The position numbers were made by a program, and so were the translations under genes. The notes below the pieces were generated by a model. The model saw only the letters and a program-made list of their open reading frames with translations, made no database searches and was not told the DNA's origin. DNA of 64,000 bases from Rufibacter sediminis (GTDB taxonomy: Bacteria > Bacteroidota > Bacteroidia > Cytophagales > Hymenobacteraceae), in NCBI RefSeq assembly GCF_014269285.1, contig NZ_JACOAF010000022.1, positions 224,517 through 288,516 on the forward strand, given 5' to 3'. The stretch's first letter is position 1. Each line of letters starts with the position of its first letter. Shown here piece after piece: positions 28,201 through 36,197 of this stretch.

Positions 28201-28520
28201 CTTTGATTCCATGGTTCAACAGGGTAAGCATGCGTTTCATGCAAGACTTCTTCATTGAGACAGGTGCCAACAACACCAAGCACACCTTGCAACTTTCTGT
28301 TGACGTGCAAAACCTTCCTAACCTGCTAAACAGATCATGGGGTATTCAGGAGCGTTACATCACCAACAACCCACTTGTTTACAGAAGCATCAATGCTGAA
28401 AACGAGCCTGTTTATCGTTTGCAGAACATCAATAATACGTTAGTAACCAATCCATATGAAAACACCATAAGCACTTCTAGTACTTATAGTATTCAAGTAG
28501 GAGCTCGTTACTTATTCTAA
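25233..28520 (+). CDS. Oar-like TonB-dependent outer-membrane receptor (first of two)
   Basis: 1095 residues from ATG 25233, chosen because the signal peptide MKKFLLSALLMLLCTAGLFA starts there; the frame is open 198 bp further upstream without signal features. A carboxypeptidase-regulatory-like domain (ITGSVKDSKGEPLIGATV) is followed by a plug with TGAATNVGTREIQTLPT and GAGINAVTKSGTNTFHG, then a barrel ending YSIQVGARYLF. These Oar/OmpA-type receptors differ from SusC and are abundant in Cytophagales; ligands are unknown. The sequence is more AT-rich than its paralogue at 29226. A strong terminator follows. Confidence 0.92.
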   Translation: MKKFLLSALLMLLCTAGLFAQVTTSSITGSVKDSKGEPLIGATVKATHQPSGSLYGASTNVEGRFTIPNTRIGGPYTIEVSYIGYQTQTFANVNLKLGETYIVNSTLAQSGTALQEVVVETDRVTLLNSARTGAATNVGTREIQTLPTISRSITDYTRLTPQGNSNGNSFGGRDNRYNNLQVDGANLNNNFGLSSDPLPGGGAQPISIEAYDQISINIAPFDVRQSGFTGAGINAVTKSGTNTFHGSAYTYYRDQSFLGTHVGDQDISSQIVDSKTVTYGATLGGPIIKNKLFFFLNYEQEEGTRPGVTWNPTGGTGSGNTSEVPVADLRSVSEYLSSKFGYNTGAYQSFPNFRSENKKFLVKLDWNINQAHRLTAKYSDLSALEDVQLNNTSVPNGGGFSVTGRTGTLSRLPYNRFSTQAMSFENSNYYFDNTVRTGTLELNSTFGSRFSNQLLGAVTKTGSPRSWNSNFFPSVDIFDGEGNNYIHVGTDPYTLNNNVSNDTYSITDNFTYYAGNHTFTAGGTYEYQYVGNQYMPAAGGYYVFNSLSDFLTDKSPVYFAQTISQTSDPAPFAAELKIGQLGLYAQDEINFQKGLKVTVGIRADKPFYHEDPSENSAVSALSFYDQDGNLKNYSTGIWPKSRMLVSPRLGFRWDAFENNSLIVRGGTGIFTGRIPFVFLTNIPSNSGVIQYGAAITNAATLAKIKLSSDPNAYANLLTTPGTPSVPSNVVFADRDFKFPQVWRSNLAIEKTFGNGFNLTLEGLYTRDVNGVRMRNANMKAANGVIVEGDHTRERFVATADRSLNPRVTTAIVLENTDKPGYATSLTAQLSKNFTSGFYGMLAYTYTNAKDITANPGSTASSVWNSNPNVGTSNAQELGYSQYAVPHRIIGAFSYRKEYLKHFASTLSFFYEGSHLGNYSFVVNGDLNNDGNSSADLMYIPRNSSEINFEAYTSNGVTYTVQQQEEAFEKFINNTPYLKNHRGEYAERNAALIPWFNRVSMRFMQDFFIETGANNTKHTLQLSVDVQNLPNLLNRSWGIQERYITNNPLVYRSINAENEPVYRLQNINNTLVTNPYENTISTSSTYSIQVGARYLF

Positions 28521-28530
28521 TCACAACGTT

Positions 28531-28580
28531 GAACTAATAAAAAAGGGTGAGCCAATTGGTTCACCCTTTTTTATTAGTTC
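28531..28580. terminator. Bidirectional rho-independent terminator
   Basis: A 50-bp inverted repeat with a stem of AAAAAAGGGTGA facing TCACCCTTTTTT, extended outwards by GAACTAAT and ATTAGTTC. It lies 10 bp after the receptor stop codon. Confidence 0.85.
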
Positions 28581-28599
28581 CTTTTCCAGGACAACATCA

Positions 28600-28709
28600 G
28601 TATTGGAGGCGCCAACCTGACTACAATACCAGCAAGGTAGGATGGGGCAAACCTCCAATCCTTCTCTTCTTTCAAAAGAAAGCCAGACGGATCTAAGTCT
28701 GGCTTTTTT
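28600..28709 (+). ncRNA. Candidate small structured RNA ending in a terminator
   Basis: ATTGGAGG near 28605 can pair with CCTCCAAT near 28653. This is followed by a classical terminator: AAGCCAGAC (28680-28688), an 8-nt loop, and GTCTGGCTT with a T-run to 28709. There is no open frame, and the upstream receptor already has its own terminator, so a separate short transcript is possible. No -7 element is visible just upstream, so this is tentative. Confidence 0.3.
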
Positions 28710-28710
28710 G

Positions 28711-28746
28711 CGTTTTAGGCCTATTTTTTAAAAGCAGTTGAAAAAC
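28711..28746. repeat. Dispersed 37-bp palindromic repeat
   Basis: CGTTTTAGGCCTA at the left with a degraded right arm GTTGAAAAAC; begins 1 bp after the T-run of the terminator. Confidence 0.6.
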
Positions 28747-28883
28747 AGCAGAAGCTAAGTTCTTTGCACTCACCAGGCTAAAGACTATTTTAAAAATTCA
28801 TCTTGTCCGTCAGCTAGAATCTCGCGGGCAGCCAGGAAAGCTCTTCTGCACCTTCTTACTATTAATTGTTAAAACCTTTCAGG

Positions 28884-28973
28884 ATGGTACTAAAGCATGT
28901 CTTGTTTTGGCTTCTGTCCCTCCTCACCTATTCCTCTGCCCAATACCCGCCGTTACAAAAAGATAACAAATAA
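28884..28973 (+). CDS. Possible 29-residue ORF with signal-peptide-like sequence
   Basis: MVLKHVLFWLLSLLTYSSAQ is followed by nine more residues and a stop. The N-terminus looks like a signal peptide with a plausible cleavage at SSAQ, yet nothing is left to export. It could be the remnant of a secreted protein gene or chance. No promoter seen. Confidence 0.2.
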   Translation: MVLKHVLFWLLSLLTYSSAQYPPLQKDNK

Positions 28974-29011
28974 GTTCCTTTCCGGTACTAACCTGAAAGG
29001 AAAGCCACCGT

Positions 29012-29050
29012 AAAGGGAAACAGCTAACTAAATGATTCCCTTTTAGTTAG
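29012..29050 (+). promoter_or_regulatory. Possible pseudoknot or alternative hairpins before second Oar-like gene
   Basis: AAAGGGAA (29012-29019) is complementary to TTCCCTTT (29036-29043), while CTAACTAAA (29024-29032) is complementary to TTTAGTTAG (29042-29050). The pairings interlock, giving either an H-type pseudoknot or two exclusive hairpins, about 176 nt before the start codon. Confidence 0.35.
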
Positions 29051-29225
29051 TATCTCATAAAAACTATATTAAGAGCGCCCCTCTTCCTGCCTTTCCTGTC
29101 AGGAAGCCTCCACTACTACTTTCTCCCGGAGGAGCACATCTGCCTTACGTCCAATCATCTCATCTTTTGCTTTTAGTACTCTCCAGTTTTCAGTTCATCC
29201 TCCAGCGTTGACTAAAGGAATTTTT

Positions 29226-32200
29226 ATGAAAAAACTATTTACCAGAGTATTTCTTCTTTTCTTGATGTGGGTACCAATGCACCTTAGTTGGGGCCAGGGC
29301 GCTACCACCGCCTCCATGACCGGGGAAATCACAGATGCGAGCGGGGAAGGCCTGCCCGGCGCTACCATCGTGGCGGTGCATACGCCTTCCAATACGCAGT
29401 ATGCCGCCAGTGCCAACGAAAACGGACGGTACAACCTGCAGAACATGCGGGTAGGCGGCCCCTATACCATCACGGCCACTTACATCGGGTACCAGGACCA
29501 ACGCCGTGAAAACGTTTTTCTGTCATTAGGACAGACCCTGAGATTGGACATCAACCTGGCGGCCAGTGCCGTAGGGTTGAGCGAGGTACAGGTGGTCTCT
29601 GAACGGGGCGCCGTCATCAACGCCGATAGAACCGGGGCCGCCACCAACGTCTCCCGGGAACAGATAGAACGGCTGCCCACCCTCAATCGCTCCCTCCAGG
29701 ACTTCACCCGCCTCACGCCTCAGGCCTCTGGCAACTCCTTGGGGGGCTCCAATAATCGTTACAACAACATCACCATTGACGGGGCCGTGAACAACGACGT
29801 GTTTGGTTTGGCCAGTTCCGGTACTCCTGGCGGAGGCGCGGGCACCCAGCCCATCTCCCTGGATGCCATTGACCAGATTCAGGTAGTGCTGGCGCCATAC
29901 GATGTCAAATTCGGGAACTTCACCGGCGGGGGCATCAACGCCGTTACCCGGTCGGGCACCAACAACTGGGAAGGTTCCATCTACGCGTTCGGCCGGAATG
30001 AAAACACCGTGGGCAAAGACCCCGTGACGGAGCAGGAAACCGCCGAGTTCAAAGACTACCAGACGGGCTTCAGAATAGGCGGCCCCGTGATCAAAGACAA
30101 ACTGTTCTTCTTCCTGAACGCGGAGATCACCCGCCGTACCGAGCCGCTTTTGTTTAATTTAGGCGACCCCAGCTCCATTGTGCCCGCGGAGGACGTGCGC
30201 CGGGTGGCCGATACCCTCCGGATTAAATATGGCTATGATCCCGGCACGCTGGGGTCTATCAACCGCCGTACCGAAAGCAACAAGATCTTCGGGCGTTTAG
30301 ACTGGAACATCACTGACCGGCACCAGTTGACCCTGCGCCATAACTTCGTAGACGCTTTTGATGACAACATCACCCGCACGAACACCACTTTCCGGTTCGG
30401 AGGGAACGCCTATGAGTTCAACAGCACCACTAACAGCACCGTGGCCGAGCTTAGGAGCCGTTTTTCAGAAAACCTCTCTAATAGCTTGATCGTGGGATAT
30501 TCCAGAATCAGGGACAGACGAAATACTCCCGGGGCCCTTTTTCCGCAGATCACCATCCGGTTCCTGGGCAGCGGCAGCAACACCATTACAGCCGGCACGG
30601 AGCGCAGTTCTGCCTTCAATGAACTGGATCAGGACATCTTTGAGTTCACCGATAACCTCACCATCTTCAGAGGGCGCCATACCTTTACCATAGGTACCCA
30701 CAACGAGTTCTTCAACTTCCGGAACCTCTTCATCAACAACTACAACGGGTACTACCAATTCAACAGCGTGGAGGATTTCTACGCCAGAAGGCCGTTCCAG
30801 ATTGAGCAGACCTATTCAGCGGACCCGGCTAACCCCATGCCAGAGGCTGACTTCAAGGCCGCCCAACTGGGCTTCTATGTACAGGACGAAATGGATGTAC
30901 TGGACAATCTGCGGATAACCTTGGGCCTGCGCGTGGATATGCCGGTTATTCCGGATGAACCCGCCCGCAACGCAGCGGTGGAAACGGCTTTCGCGAACAC
31001 CCAATACGCCAACCTAAGAACCGATGTGACGCCCGGAGGCCAGGTGCTGTGGGCTCCTCGGCTGGGGTTCAACTGGGACGTACGCGGCGATAAGACGTTC
31101 CAGGTGCGCGGCGGTACCGGTATCTTCACGGGTAGAGTTCCGTTTGTGTGGCTCTCCAACCAGTTCACCAACAACGGGGTCACGTTCAGCTCGCTGTTTC
31201 TGCGCAACCAAACCACTCCTGACCGGTTTGAGACCAACATAGATGCAATCAGAAACCTGGGGCCCGCCTCTTCTACCGCTGAGATCAACCTCATTGCAGA
31301 GGACTTCAAAATTCCGCAGACCTTCCGGACCAACCTGGCCCTGGACTATACCCTTCCGTTTGGGGTCATCGCCACGCTGGAGGGGATTTACTCCAAAACC
31401 ATGAACGACATCCTGTACCAGGACATCAACCTGCTGGACCCCACAGGAACCCTTTCGGGGCCAGATAACCGGGCGCTGTACTCCTCAGGCAGGGTCTCCA
31501 GTAGTTTCACCAACGTCATCTTGCTGGACAATACCAACCGGGGCTACACCTACACCTTAACGGGCCAGTTGCAGAAGAACTTCACCAGCGGGCTTAACAC
31601 CATGGTGGCATATACCTATGGTAAATCAGAAGACGTGAACAGCGGCACCAGCAGCACCGCCCGGTCTAACTGGCAATTCAACCAGGTGTACCGAAACCCC
31701 AATAACCCGGAGCTTTCCTATTCCCGTTTTGATATCCGGCACCGGGTCATTGCGTCTGGCGGCTATACCATCAAATGGCTGAACAACTTCGCTACCACCG
31801 TTTCCCTCTTTTATGAAGGGCAGTCAGGTTTACCGTTCACGTACCTGTATGCGGGCGACATCAACAACGACGGCAGCAACGCCAATGACTTGCTGTACGT
31901 GCCCCGCACCTTTGAAGAAAGCGGCCTGATTGACGCCACCAACACTGCTGGTGCGGTGACCCGTACCGCAGCCCAGCAGTGGACAGATTTGAACGCCTTC
32001 ATTGAGAACGATGACTACCTGAGAAGCCGCCGCGGCCAGTACGCCGAACGGCACGGGGCCCGTACTCCCTGGACCCACCGCGTGGACATGCGTTTAACCC
32101 AGGACATCTTCGCGAACTTTGGCGGCAAGGACCACACGCTGCAACTCACGTTTGACGTCTTCAACGTAGGCAACCTGTTCAACCGTGACTGGGGCCGCAA

Positions 32201-32363
32201 TTACTCCGTGAATAACTCGGCGGTTGAACTGATCCGCTTGCAGCGCCGCGACGCAGATAACCGGCCTCTGTACACCTTCAGCAACCCATCGTCCACGGTG
32301 TGGACCACTAACTTCGCCTCCAGATGGCAGGGGCAAGTAGGTTTGCGGTACATTTTCGAGTAA
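29226..32363 (+). CDS. Oar-like TonB-dependent outer-membrane receptor (second of two)
   Basis: 1045 residues from ATG 29226, where the signal peptide MKKLFTRVFLLFLMWVP begins; an in-frame ATG lies at 29208. Domain order equals its neighbour: regulatory-like domain (MTGEITDASGEGLPGATIV), plug (TGAATNVSREQIERLPTLNR, GGGINAVTRSGTNNWEGS), barrel with HRVDMRLTQDIFANFGG and final WQGQVGLRYIF. The pair is a tandem paralogue set, but this copy is clearly more GC-rich. The substrate is unknown. A dispersed repeat begins 1 bp after the stop. Confidence 0.92.
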   Translation: MKKLFTRVFLLFLMWVPMHLSWGQGATTASMTGEITDASGEGLPGATIVAVHTPSNTQYAASANENGRYNLQNMRVGGPYTITATYIGYQDQRRENVFLSLGQTLRLDINLAASAVGLSEVQVVSERGAVINADRTGAATNVSREQIERLPTLNRSLQDFTRLTPQASGNSLGGSNNRYNNITIDGAVNNDVFGLASSGTPGGGAGTQPISLDAIDQIQVVLAPYDVKFGNFTGGGINAVTRSGTNNWEGSIYAFGRNENTVGKDPVTEQETAEFKDYQTGFRIGGPVIKDKLFFFLNAEITRRTEPLLFNLGDPSSIVPAEDVRRVADTLRIKYGYDPGTLGSINRRTESNKIFGRLDWNITDRHQLTLRHNFVDAFDDNITRTNTTFRFGGNAYEFNSTTNSTVAELRSRFSENLSNSLIVGYSRIRDRRNTPGALFPQITIRFLGSGSNTITAGTERSSAFNELDQDIFEFTDNLTIFRGRHTFTIGTHNEFFNFRNLFINNYNGYYQFNSVEDFYARRPFQIEQTYSADPANPMPEADFKAAQLGFYVQDEMDVLDNLRITLGLRVDMPVIPDEPARNAAVETAFANTQYANLRTDVTPGGQVLWAPRLGFNWDVRGDKTFQVRGGTGIFTGRVPFVWLSNQFTNNGVTFSSLFLRNQTTPDRFETNIDAIRNLGPASSTAEINLIAEDFKIPQTFRTNLALDYTLPFGVIATLEGIYSKTMNDILYQDINLLDPTGTLSGPDNRALYSSGRVSSSFTNVILLDNTNRGYTYTLTGQLQKNFTSGLNTMVAYTYGKSEDVNSGTSSTARSNWQFNQVYRNPNNPELSYSRFDIRHRVIASGGYTIKWLNNFATTVSLFYEGQSGLPFTYLYAGDINNDGSNANDLLYVPRTFEESGLIDATNTAGAVTRTAAQQWTDLNAFIENDDYLRSRRGQYAERHGARTPWTHRVDMRLTQDIFANFGGKDHTLQLTFDVFNVGNLFNRDWGRNYSVNNSAVELIRLQRRDADNRPLYTFSNPSSTVWTTNFASRWQGQVGLRYIFE

Positions 32364-32364
32364 T

Positions 32365-32402
32365 CGTTTAAGGGCTACTTTTCAGAAAATCGGGCGAAAA
32401 CG
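32365..32402. repeat. Dispersed 37-bp palindromic repeat
   Basis: CGTTTAAGGGCTA at the left and TCGGGCGAAAACG at the right. Its right arm doubles as the left arm of the terminator at 32389-32420. Confidence 0.7.
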
Positions 32403-32420
32403 CATTTCACCCGATTTTTT
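32389..32420 (+). terminator. Terminator of second Oar-like gene
   Basis: ATCGGG (from 32389) pairs with CCCGAT followed by a T-run ending at 32420. The left arm lies in the dispersed repeat, showing a repeat recruited into a terminator. Confidence 0.6.
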
Positions 32421-32566
32421 TATTGCTTTTGTGGCTAGGGCAAGGGTTGGTCATTTTCAGCAACAAGCCTAACGTAATCAACTACTTACAGCTAACCACC
32501 TACGTTTCTTTGGGACCAAAATGAAGCGCACAAGCGGCGAAAGGAAGAAAAGCCTGAAAAAAGATT

Positions 32567-32596
32567 TTGCAGTTACCAGAAAGGCTATTACTTTTG
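32567..32596 (+). promoter_or_regulatory. Promoter of tRNA-Ala
   Basis: TTG (32567-32569, within TTTTG), 19 bp, TACTTTTG (32589-32596). Transcription should start near 32603, six bases before the mature tRNA. Confidence 0.75.
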
Positions 32597-32608
32597 TAGC
32601 ATCAAAAC

Positions 32609-32682
<74 letters not shown>

Positions 32683-32690
32683 CTCCTTTT

Positions 32691-32724
32691 AAAAGCCCTT
32701 ACAACTCATTGTAAGGGCTTTTTT
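32691..32724 (+). terminator. Terminator of tRNA-Ala
   Basis: AAAAGCCCTTACAA (32691-32704) pairs with TTGTAAGGGCTTTT, ending in a six-T run; it begins 8 bp after the tRNA. Confidence 0.85.
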
Positions 32725-32862
32725 GTACCTCTCTCTCTTTCTTCCCCAGACACGCTCTATCAAGTAATTCACAAATAAAACAGCGTCTGTGAAATAATAG
32801 CTGCGTTTTTCGCTTCTTTTAAGTAAAGAAAGGTAAAATCACTTAGAGGCTATTTCCGCTGT

Positions 32863-34005
32863 ATGTTACTCACCGGCTATGCGCTACTGATCACCTTGGC
32901 ATGGGTGGTTGTTTGCATCTACTTACTAATCAATTGCCGAAGAGTGAAGTATCTGAAGGATATTTCGCCTGAGCTTGCTGGCGCGGAGCCGTCCGTTGCG
33001 ATCATCATTGCCGTGAGAAACGAAGAGGCGGAACTGGAGCAGGCCCTGTCCAGCATCTGCCAGATTGATTACCCCAAAGCCCGGATACTGGTGGTAAACG
33101 ACCGTTCCACGGACCGCACCCCAGAGATCCTCCGCCGGATGGCACAGGCCAACCCCGCCATCACAGTGATCACCATTGAAGAACTTCCGGCCGGTTGGCT
33201 GGGGAAAAACCATGCCTTGTACCAGGGCTATCTCCACACTTCTGAGGAATGGATGCTGTTCACGGATGCCGACGTGATGTATCACCGCCTCGCCTTGAAG
33301 AAAGCCATGCACTACGCAGCGGCGCACCGGTTAGACCACCTGACGGTGATGCCCGAGATCACGTCGCCTTCGGGTCTGTTCAGGAGTGTGATGACCACAT
33401 TTTCCATTATGCTGGAACTGCGGCAGCGCCCCTGGGAAATCAGCAATCCCAAGTCCAATGCCTCTATCGGGATTGGAGCCTTCAACCTGCTGAAACGAAC
33501 TGCTTATGAAAAAACCGGCACCCATACCGCCTTCTCCCTACGCCCCGACGATGACCTGAAACTGGGGGAACGCATCAAAGCCGCCGGCTTACGGCAAGAT
33601 GTGGTGTACGGCCAACAGGAGGTGTCGCTGCACTGGTATACCAGCCTGCGGGAGTTCATCAACGGCTTAATGAAGAATACCTTCTCAATTGCCAATTACC
33701 ATTTACCCACCGCCATGGGCATGGCGCTGGCCACCATTCTGGTCTTTGTGCTCCCGTTGCCTTTGCTGCTTTTCCTGGGAAGCTTCGGTCTAGCTTTGGC
33801 AGCAATTCTGCTCACTTTCCAGCTCTTGCTGATGCAGTTTAAACCCGGAATCCACGGCAGATGGTGGCACGCGTTTTTGATACCCTTCGCCGGGGCGGTC
33901 ATGGTCTACATCCTGCTGAAATCGGCTTTCAAAACCATCCAGCAGGGCGGCATCTACTGGCGCGACAGCTTCTATCCGCTAGAAGAACTTAAGAAGCAAC
34001 GCTAA
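32863..34005 (+). CDS. Membrane glycosyltransferase, family GT2
   Basis: 380 residues. An N-terminal membrane helix (about 3-24) is followed by a GT-A domain with VAIIIAVRNEEAELEQALSS, the nucleotide-binding VVNDRSTDRT, the metal-binding DAD in MLFTDADVMYH, and the acceptor-site RPDDDLKLGERI. Two or three C-terminal helices (about 280-350) complete it. The architecture resembles the CrtQ-like and hopanoid or lipid glycosyltransferases of the inner membrane; the sugar and acceptor are unknown. It has no operon partner: the tRNA terminator precedes it by 138 bp and small genes follow. Confidence 0.85.
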   Translation: MLLTGYALLITLAWVVVCIYLLINCRRVKYLKDISPELAGAEPSVAIIIAVRNEEAELEQALSSICQIDYPKARILVVNDRSTDRTPEILRRMAQANPAITVITIEELPAGWLGKNHALYQGYLHTSEEWMLFTDADVMYHRLALKKAMHYAAAHRLDHLTVMPEITSPSGLFRSVMTTFSIMLELRQRPWEISNPKSNASIGIGAFNLLKRTAYEKTGTHTAFSLRPDDDLKLGERIKAAGLRQDVVYGQQEVSLHWYTSLREFINGLMKNTFSIANYHLPTAMGMALATILVFVLPLPLLLFLGSFGLALAAILLTFQLLLMQFKPGIHGRWWHAFLIPFAGAVMVYILLKSAFKTIQQGGIYWRDSFYPLEELKKQR

Positions 34006-34169
34006 CCACCTAGCATTTGCTTTCAGGCACAAGAGGTTTCCTCCCGGGAAACGCTGTCGGGCCAGTGCTCTCTCCATGAACCAAGCCTACGGGAACACGT
34101 AAAGCATGGCTGACAGGGCATTCCTGCTCCAAGAGATCAGATACTTAGATTCCACCCAGAGACAACATC

Positions 34170-34469
34170 ATGGCTAAGAAAAAGAAGAAAGGCAAGAAGC
34201 ACCAAACCTTTTACAAAGCGGTGAAGCCGTATATCAAAGACAACCGGGTTCTTCTGGCCCTGCTGGGAGCTGTGGGCGCTGGGGTGGCCTTGGGGAAGGC
34301 CTTGGGCCATGACAGAGCCGGAAATCTGGTAGACGGGATTACGGCGGCCGTGAAGCATTTGACCCACCACCATACCGCAGATGCGGCCCTTCATAGCAAA
34401 CCTCCCAAAAAAGACAAACCACACAAAGAAGAGGAGGCCCAAAAACCTTTTGCCATAGAGAACATCTAA
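34170..34469 (+). CDS. Small lysine-rich glycine-zipper protein A
   Basis: 99 residues. The start MAKKKKKGKKHQTFYKAV is very basic, followed by a hydrophobic glycine-zipper stretch (LLALLGAVGAGVALGKALG, about residues 31-50). A variable tail rich in His, Lys, Pro and Glu follows. The protein at 34633 is a paralogue with the same layout. It has no signal peptide; the basic head plus zipper suggests membrane insertion or nucleic-acid contact, which is inference. I do not recognise a characterised family. Confidence 0.65.
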   Translation: MAKKKKKGKKHQTFYKAVKPYIKDNRVLLALLGAVGAGVALGKALGHDRAGNLVDGITAAVKHLTHHHTADAALHSKPPKKDKPHKEEEAQKPFAIENI

Positions 34470-34505
34470 AACGAAACGCCGCAAGGCACTGGTTTTTTGC
34501 TCCAT

Positions 34506-34541
34506 AGTTCAGGCTTACTTTCAAGAAAACAGAACATAAAA
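34506..34541. repeat. Degenerate copy of the 37-bp repeat
   Basis: AGTTCAGGCTTACTTTC then AGAAAACAGAACATAAAAGG keeps the layout with many changes, between the two small paralogous genes. Confidence 0.35.
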
Positions 34542-34632
34542 GGAGGAGAGGCGTAGGTTCTTAGGGAAAGGATAAACCACATCTTCCCTTCGTATTAACC
34601 GATATACATCAACTATTTAAAACGCAACAGTA

Positions 34633-34902
34633 ATGGCTAAGAACAAAAATAAAAAAAACAAAGAGGCTAAAGGCACCAAGAACAAGTCTCTACTCAGCGG
34701 AGTGAAATCTTTGACGAAGAATAAGAAAGTCTTGTATTCCCTTTTGGGCGCGGCAGGGGCTGGCATTGCCATTGCGGCCTTGGGCAAAGACAAAAGACGC
34801 TCCCTCACGGATAGTGTCACCAACTCCGTAAAAGGATTGGGTAGCTCACTGGGAGTAGGCGCTACTGGAGCTTCTTCTGACACTTCGGCCAACAACCAAT
34901 AA
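34633..34902 (+). CDS. Small lysine-rich glycine-zipper protein B
   Basis: 89 residues. Lysine- and asparagine-rich head (MAKNKNKKNKEAKGTKNK), then KKVLYSLLGAAGAGIAIAAL as the zipper segment, then a Ser/Thr-rich tail. The core KKVLYSLLGAAGAGIAI aligns with RVLLALLGAVGAGVAL of the protein encoded 163 bp upstream, indicating gene duplication. Function unknown. A strong hairpin terminator lies 59 bp after its stop codon. Confidence 0.65.
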   Translation: MAKNKNKKNKEAKGTKNKSLLSGVKSLTKNKKVLYSLLGAAGAGIAIAALGKDKRRSLTDSVTNSVKGLGSSLGVGATGASSDTSANNQ

Positions 34903-34941
34903 GGCCACCGCCTAAGCCCCTCTTAACGGAAGGCTATTCTA

Positions 34942-34976
34942 TTTTAAGCCTCTTTTAAGAAAATCAGGCCCAAAAC
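34942..34976. repeat. Dispersed 37-bp palindromic repeat
   Basis: TTTTAAGCCTCTTTTAAG then AAAATCAGGCCCAAAAC; its right arm merges into the long terminator hairpin. Confidence 0.65.
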
Positions 34977-35023
34977 AAAGCCGCCCCTGCGTTTGCAGGG
35001 GCGGCTTTGTTTTGGGCCTGATT
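34962..35023. terminator. Very long perfect hairpin (29-bp stem)
   Basis: Positions 34962-34990 and 34995-35023 are perfect reverse complements around a GTTT loop; the core is AAAGCCGCCCCTGC facing GCAGGGGCGGCTTT. A related hairpin lies at 37045-37080. Confidence 0.8.
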
Positions 35024-35200
35024 CAAGATCTTAACTGATCAGGTTTACAGCTTACTCTGCCAAAAAAGGCCATTTAATACAGAGCAGTGCGGCTTTGTAG
35101 AAGTAAATAATGACCATGAATAAGGGAAATACCAACTTGTGGGTATAGGAATAACCCACCCATCTATAAACCTTTAAATAAATTATATAAATGTTTGTAT

Positions 35201-36055
35201 ATGAAAGTATTCTTTACTCTTCTCCTGATTATTTCCAGCTTCCACAGTTTCGGGAACACGCCCCCAACTAAAGGTCTTTCAGATAGCGTGAAGCTGGATT
35301 CCCCGCCACCTCTCAGCCAAAATAGCCCGGGGCTGAAGAATATTGCTCAGGACGAGGTCTTCCGGAAAAACATCATCAAAATCAACCTTACGTCTTTGGC
35401 GCTGGACAACTACAGTTTCAGCTATGAACGTTCCCTGACCCGCAAGATCACGTTGGTGGCCGGCTATAGCTTTATTCCCAAAACCAACACCTCCTCCATC
35501 TTCTTGGTAGAGAAAGCCATGGATAGGCTCTTAGAAGAAGACGATGACCTGAGCGACTATCTTAACCGCTCCACCATCGCCAATAAGTCTTATACCGGGG
35601 AGATCAGATTCTACACGGGCAAAAAGCCGGGTGCCCGGGGATTTTACTTGTCACTGTACGGCCGCTACATGAACCTGGACGCCACCTACACCCACGAATA
35701 TGAAACCGACTCCAGAACCTACATGATCCCGATTGACGGAAAGATCAAAGGCTTGGGCGGCGGGCTGATGATCGGCTCCCAGTGGCTCATCGGTAAGCGG
35801 GTAGCCTTTGACTGGTACATCCTGGGCGGGCATTACGGCAAAATGAAACTTGACCTGGATGGCACAACCGACCTAAGCGACATGACCCCGCAGGAAAGAA
35901 GAGAATTAGCCGATGATATTGAGTCTATCAACGATGATCTGCCCGGCGACTCCAAGGTAGACGCCACCGTCACCGACCAAGGCGTAACGGTGAAAGGCAA
36001 CGCTCCCTTCATCGGCATTAGAGGCCTCGGCTTTAGTCTGGGGATAGCCTTTTAG
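35201..36055 (+). CDS. Outer-membrane beta-barrel protein, DUF3575-like
   Basis: 284 residues from ATG 35201 (35195 would add two residues). The signal peptide is MKVFFTLLLIISSFHSFG. The mature part has strands IIKINLTSLALDNYSFSYER, KITLVAGYSFIP, GFYLSLYGRYMNLDATYTHE and a C-terminal GIRGLGFSLGIAF, as in small outer-membrane barrels of Bacteroidota. A loop near residues 225-260 is acidic and may be extracellular. Its role is unknown. The gene lies between two copies of a GC-rich hairpin together with the lipoprotein gene at 36198. Confidence 0.7.
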   Translation: MKVFFTLLLIISSFHSFGNTPPTKGLSDSVKLDSPPPLSQNSPGLKNIAQDEVFRKNIIKINLTSLALDNYSFSYERSLTRKITLVAGYSFIPKTNTSSIFLVEKAMDRLLEEDDDLSDYLNRSTIANKSYTGEIRFYTGKKPGARGFYLSLYGRYMNLDATYTHEYETDSRTYMIPIDGKIKGLGGGLMIGSQWLIGKRVAFDWYILGGHYGKMKLDLDGTTDLSDMTPQERRELADDIESINDDLPGDSKVDATVTDQGVTVKGNAPFIGIRGLGFSLGIAF

Positions 36056-36197
36056 CCATTCCCACCATCTCTTGCTGCCTTTTTTCCCGGCCCGAGCTTC
36101 ATCGACTAGCCTAAAGACATAATGGCTATTCATCCAGTTTTGGCCTTTCCACAGCCTGACCTCACTTCTCCATTTTCTTACCCTTCAAAAACTCCTT

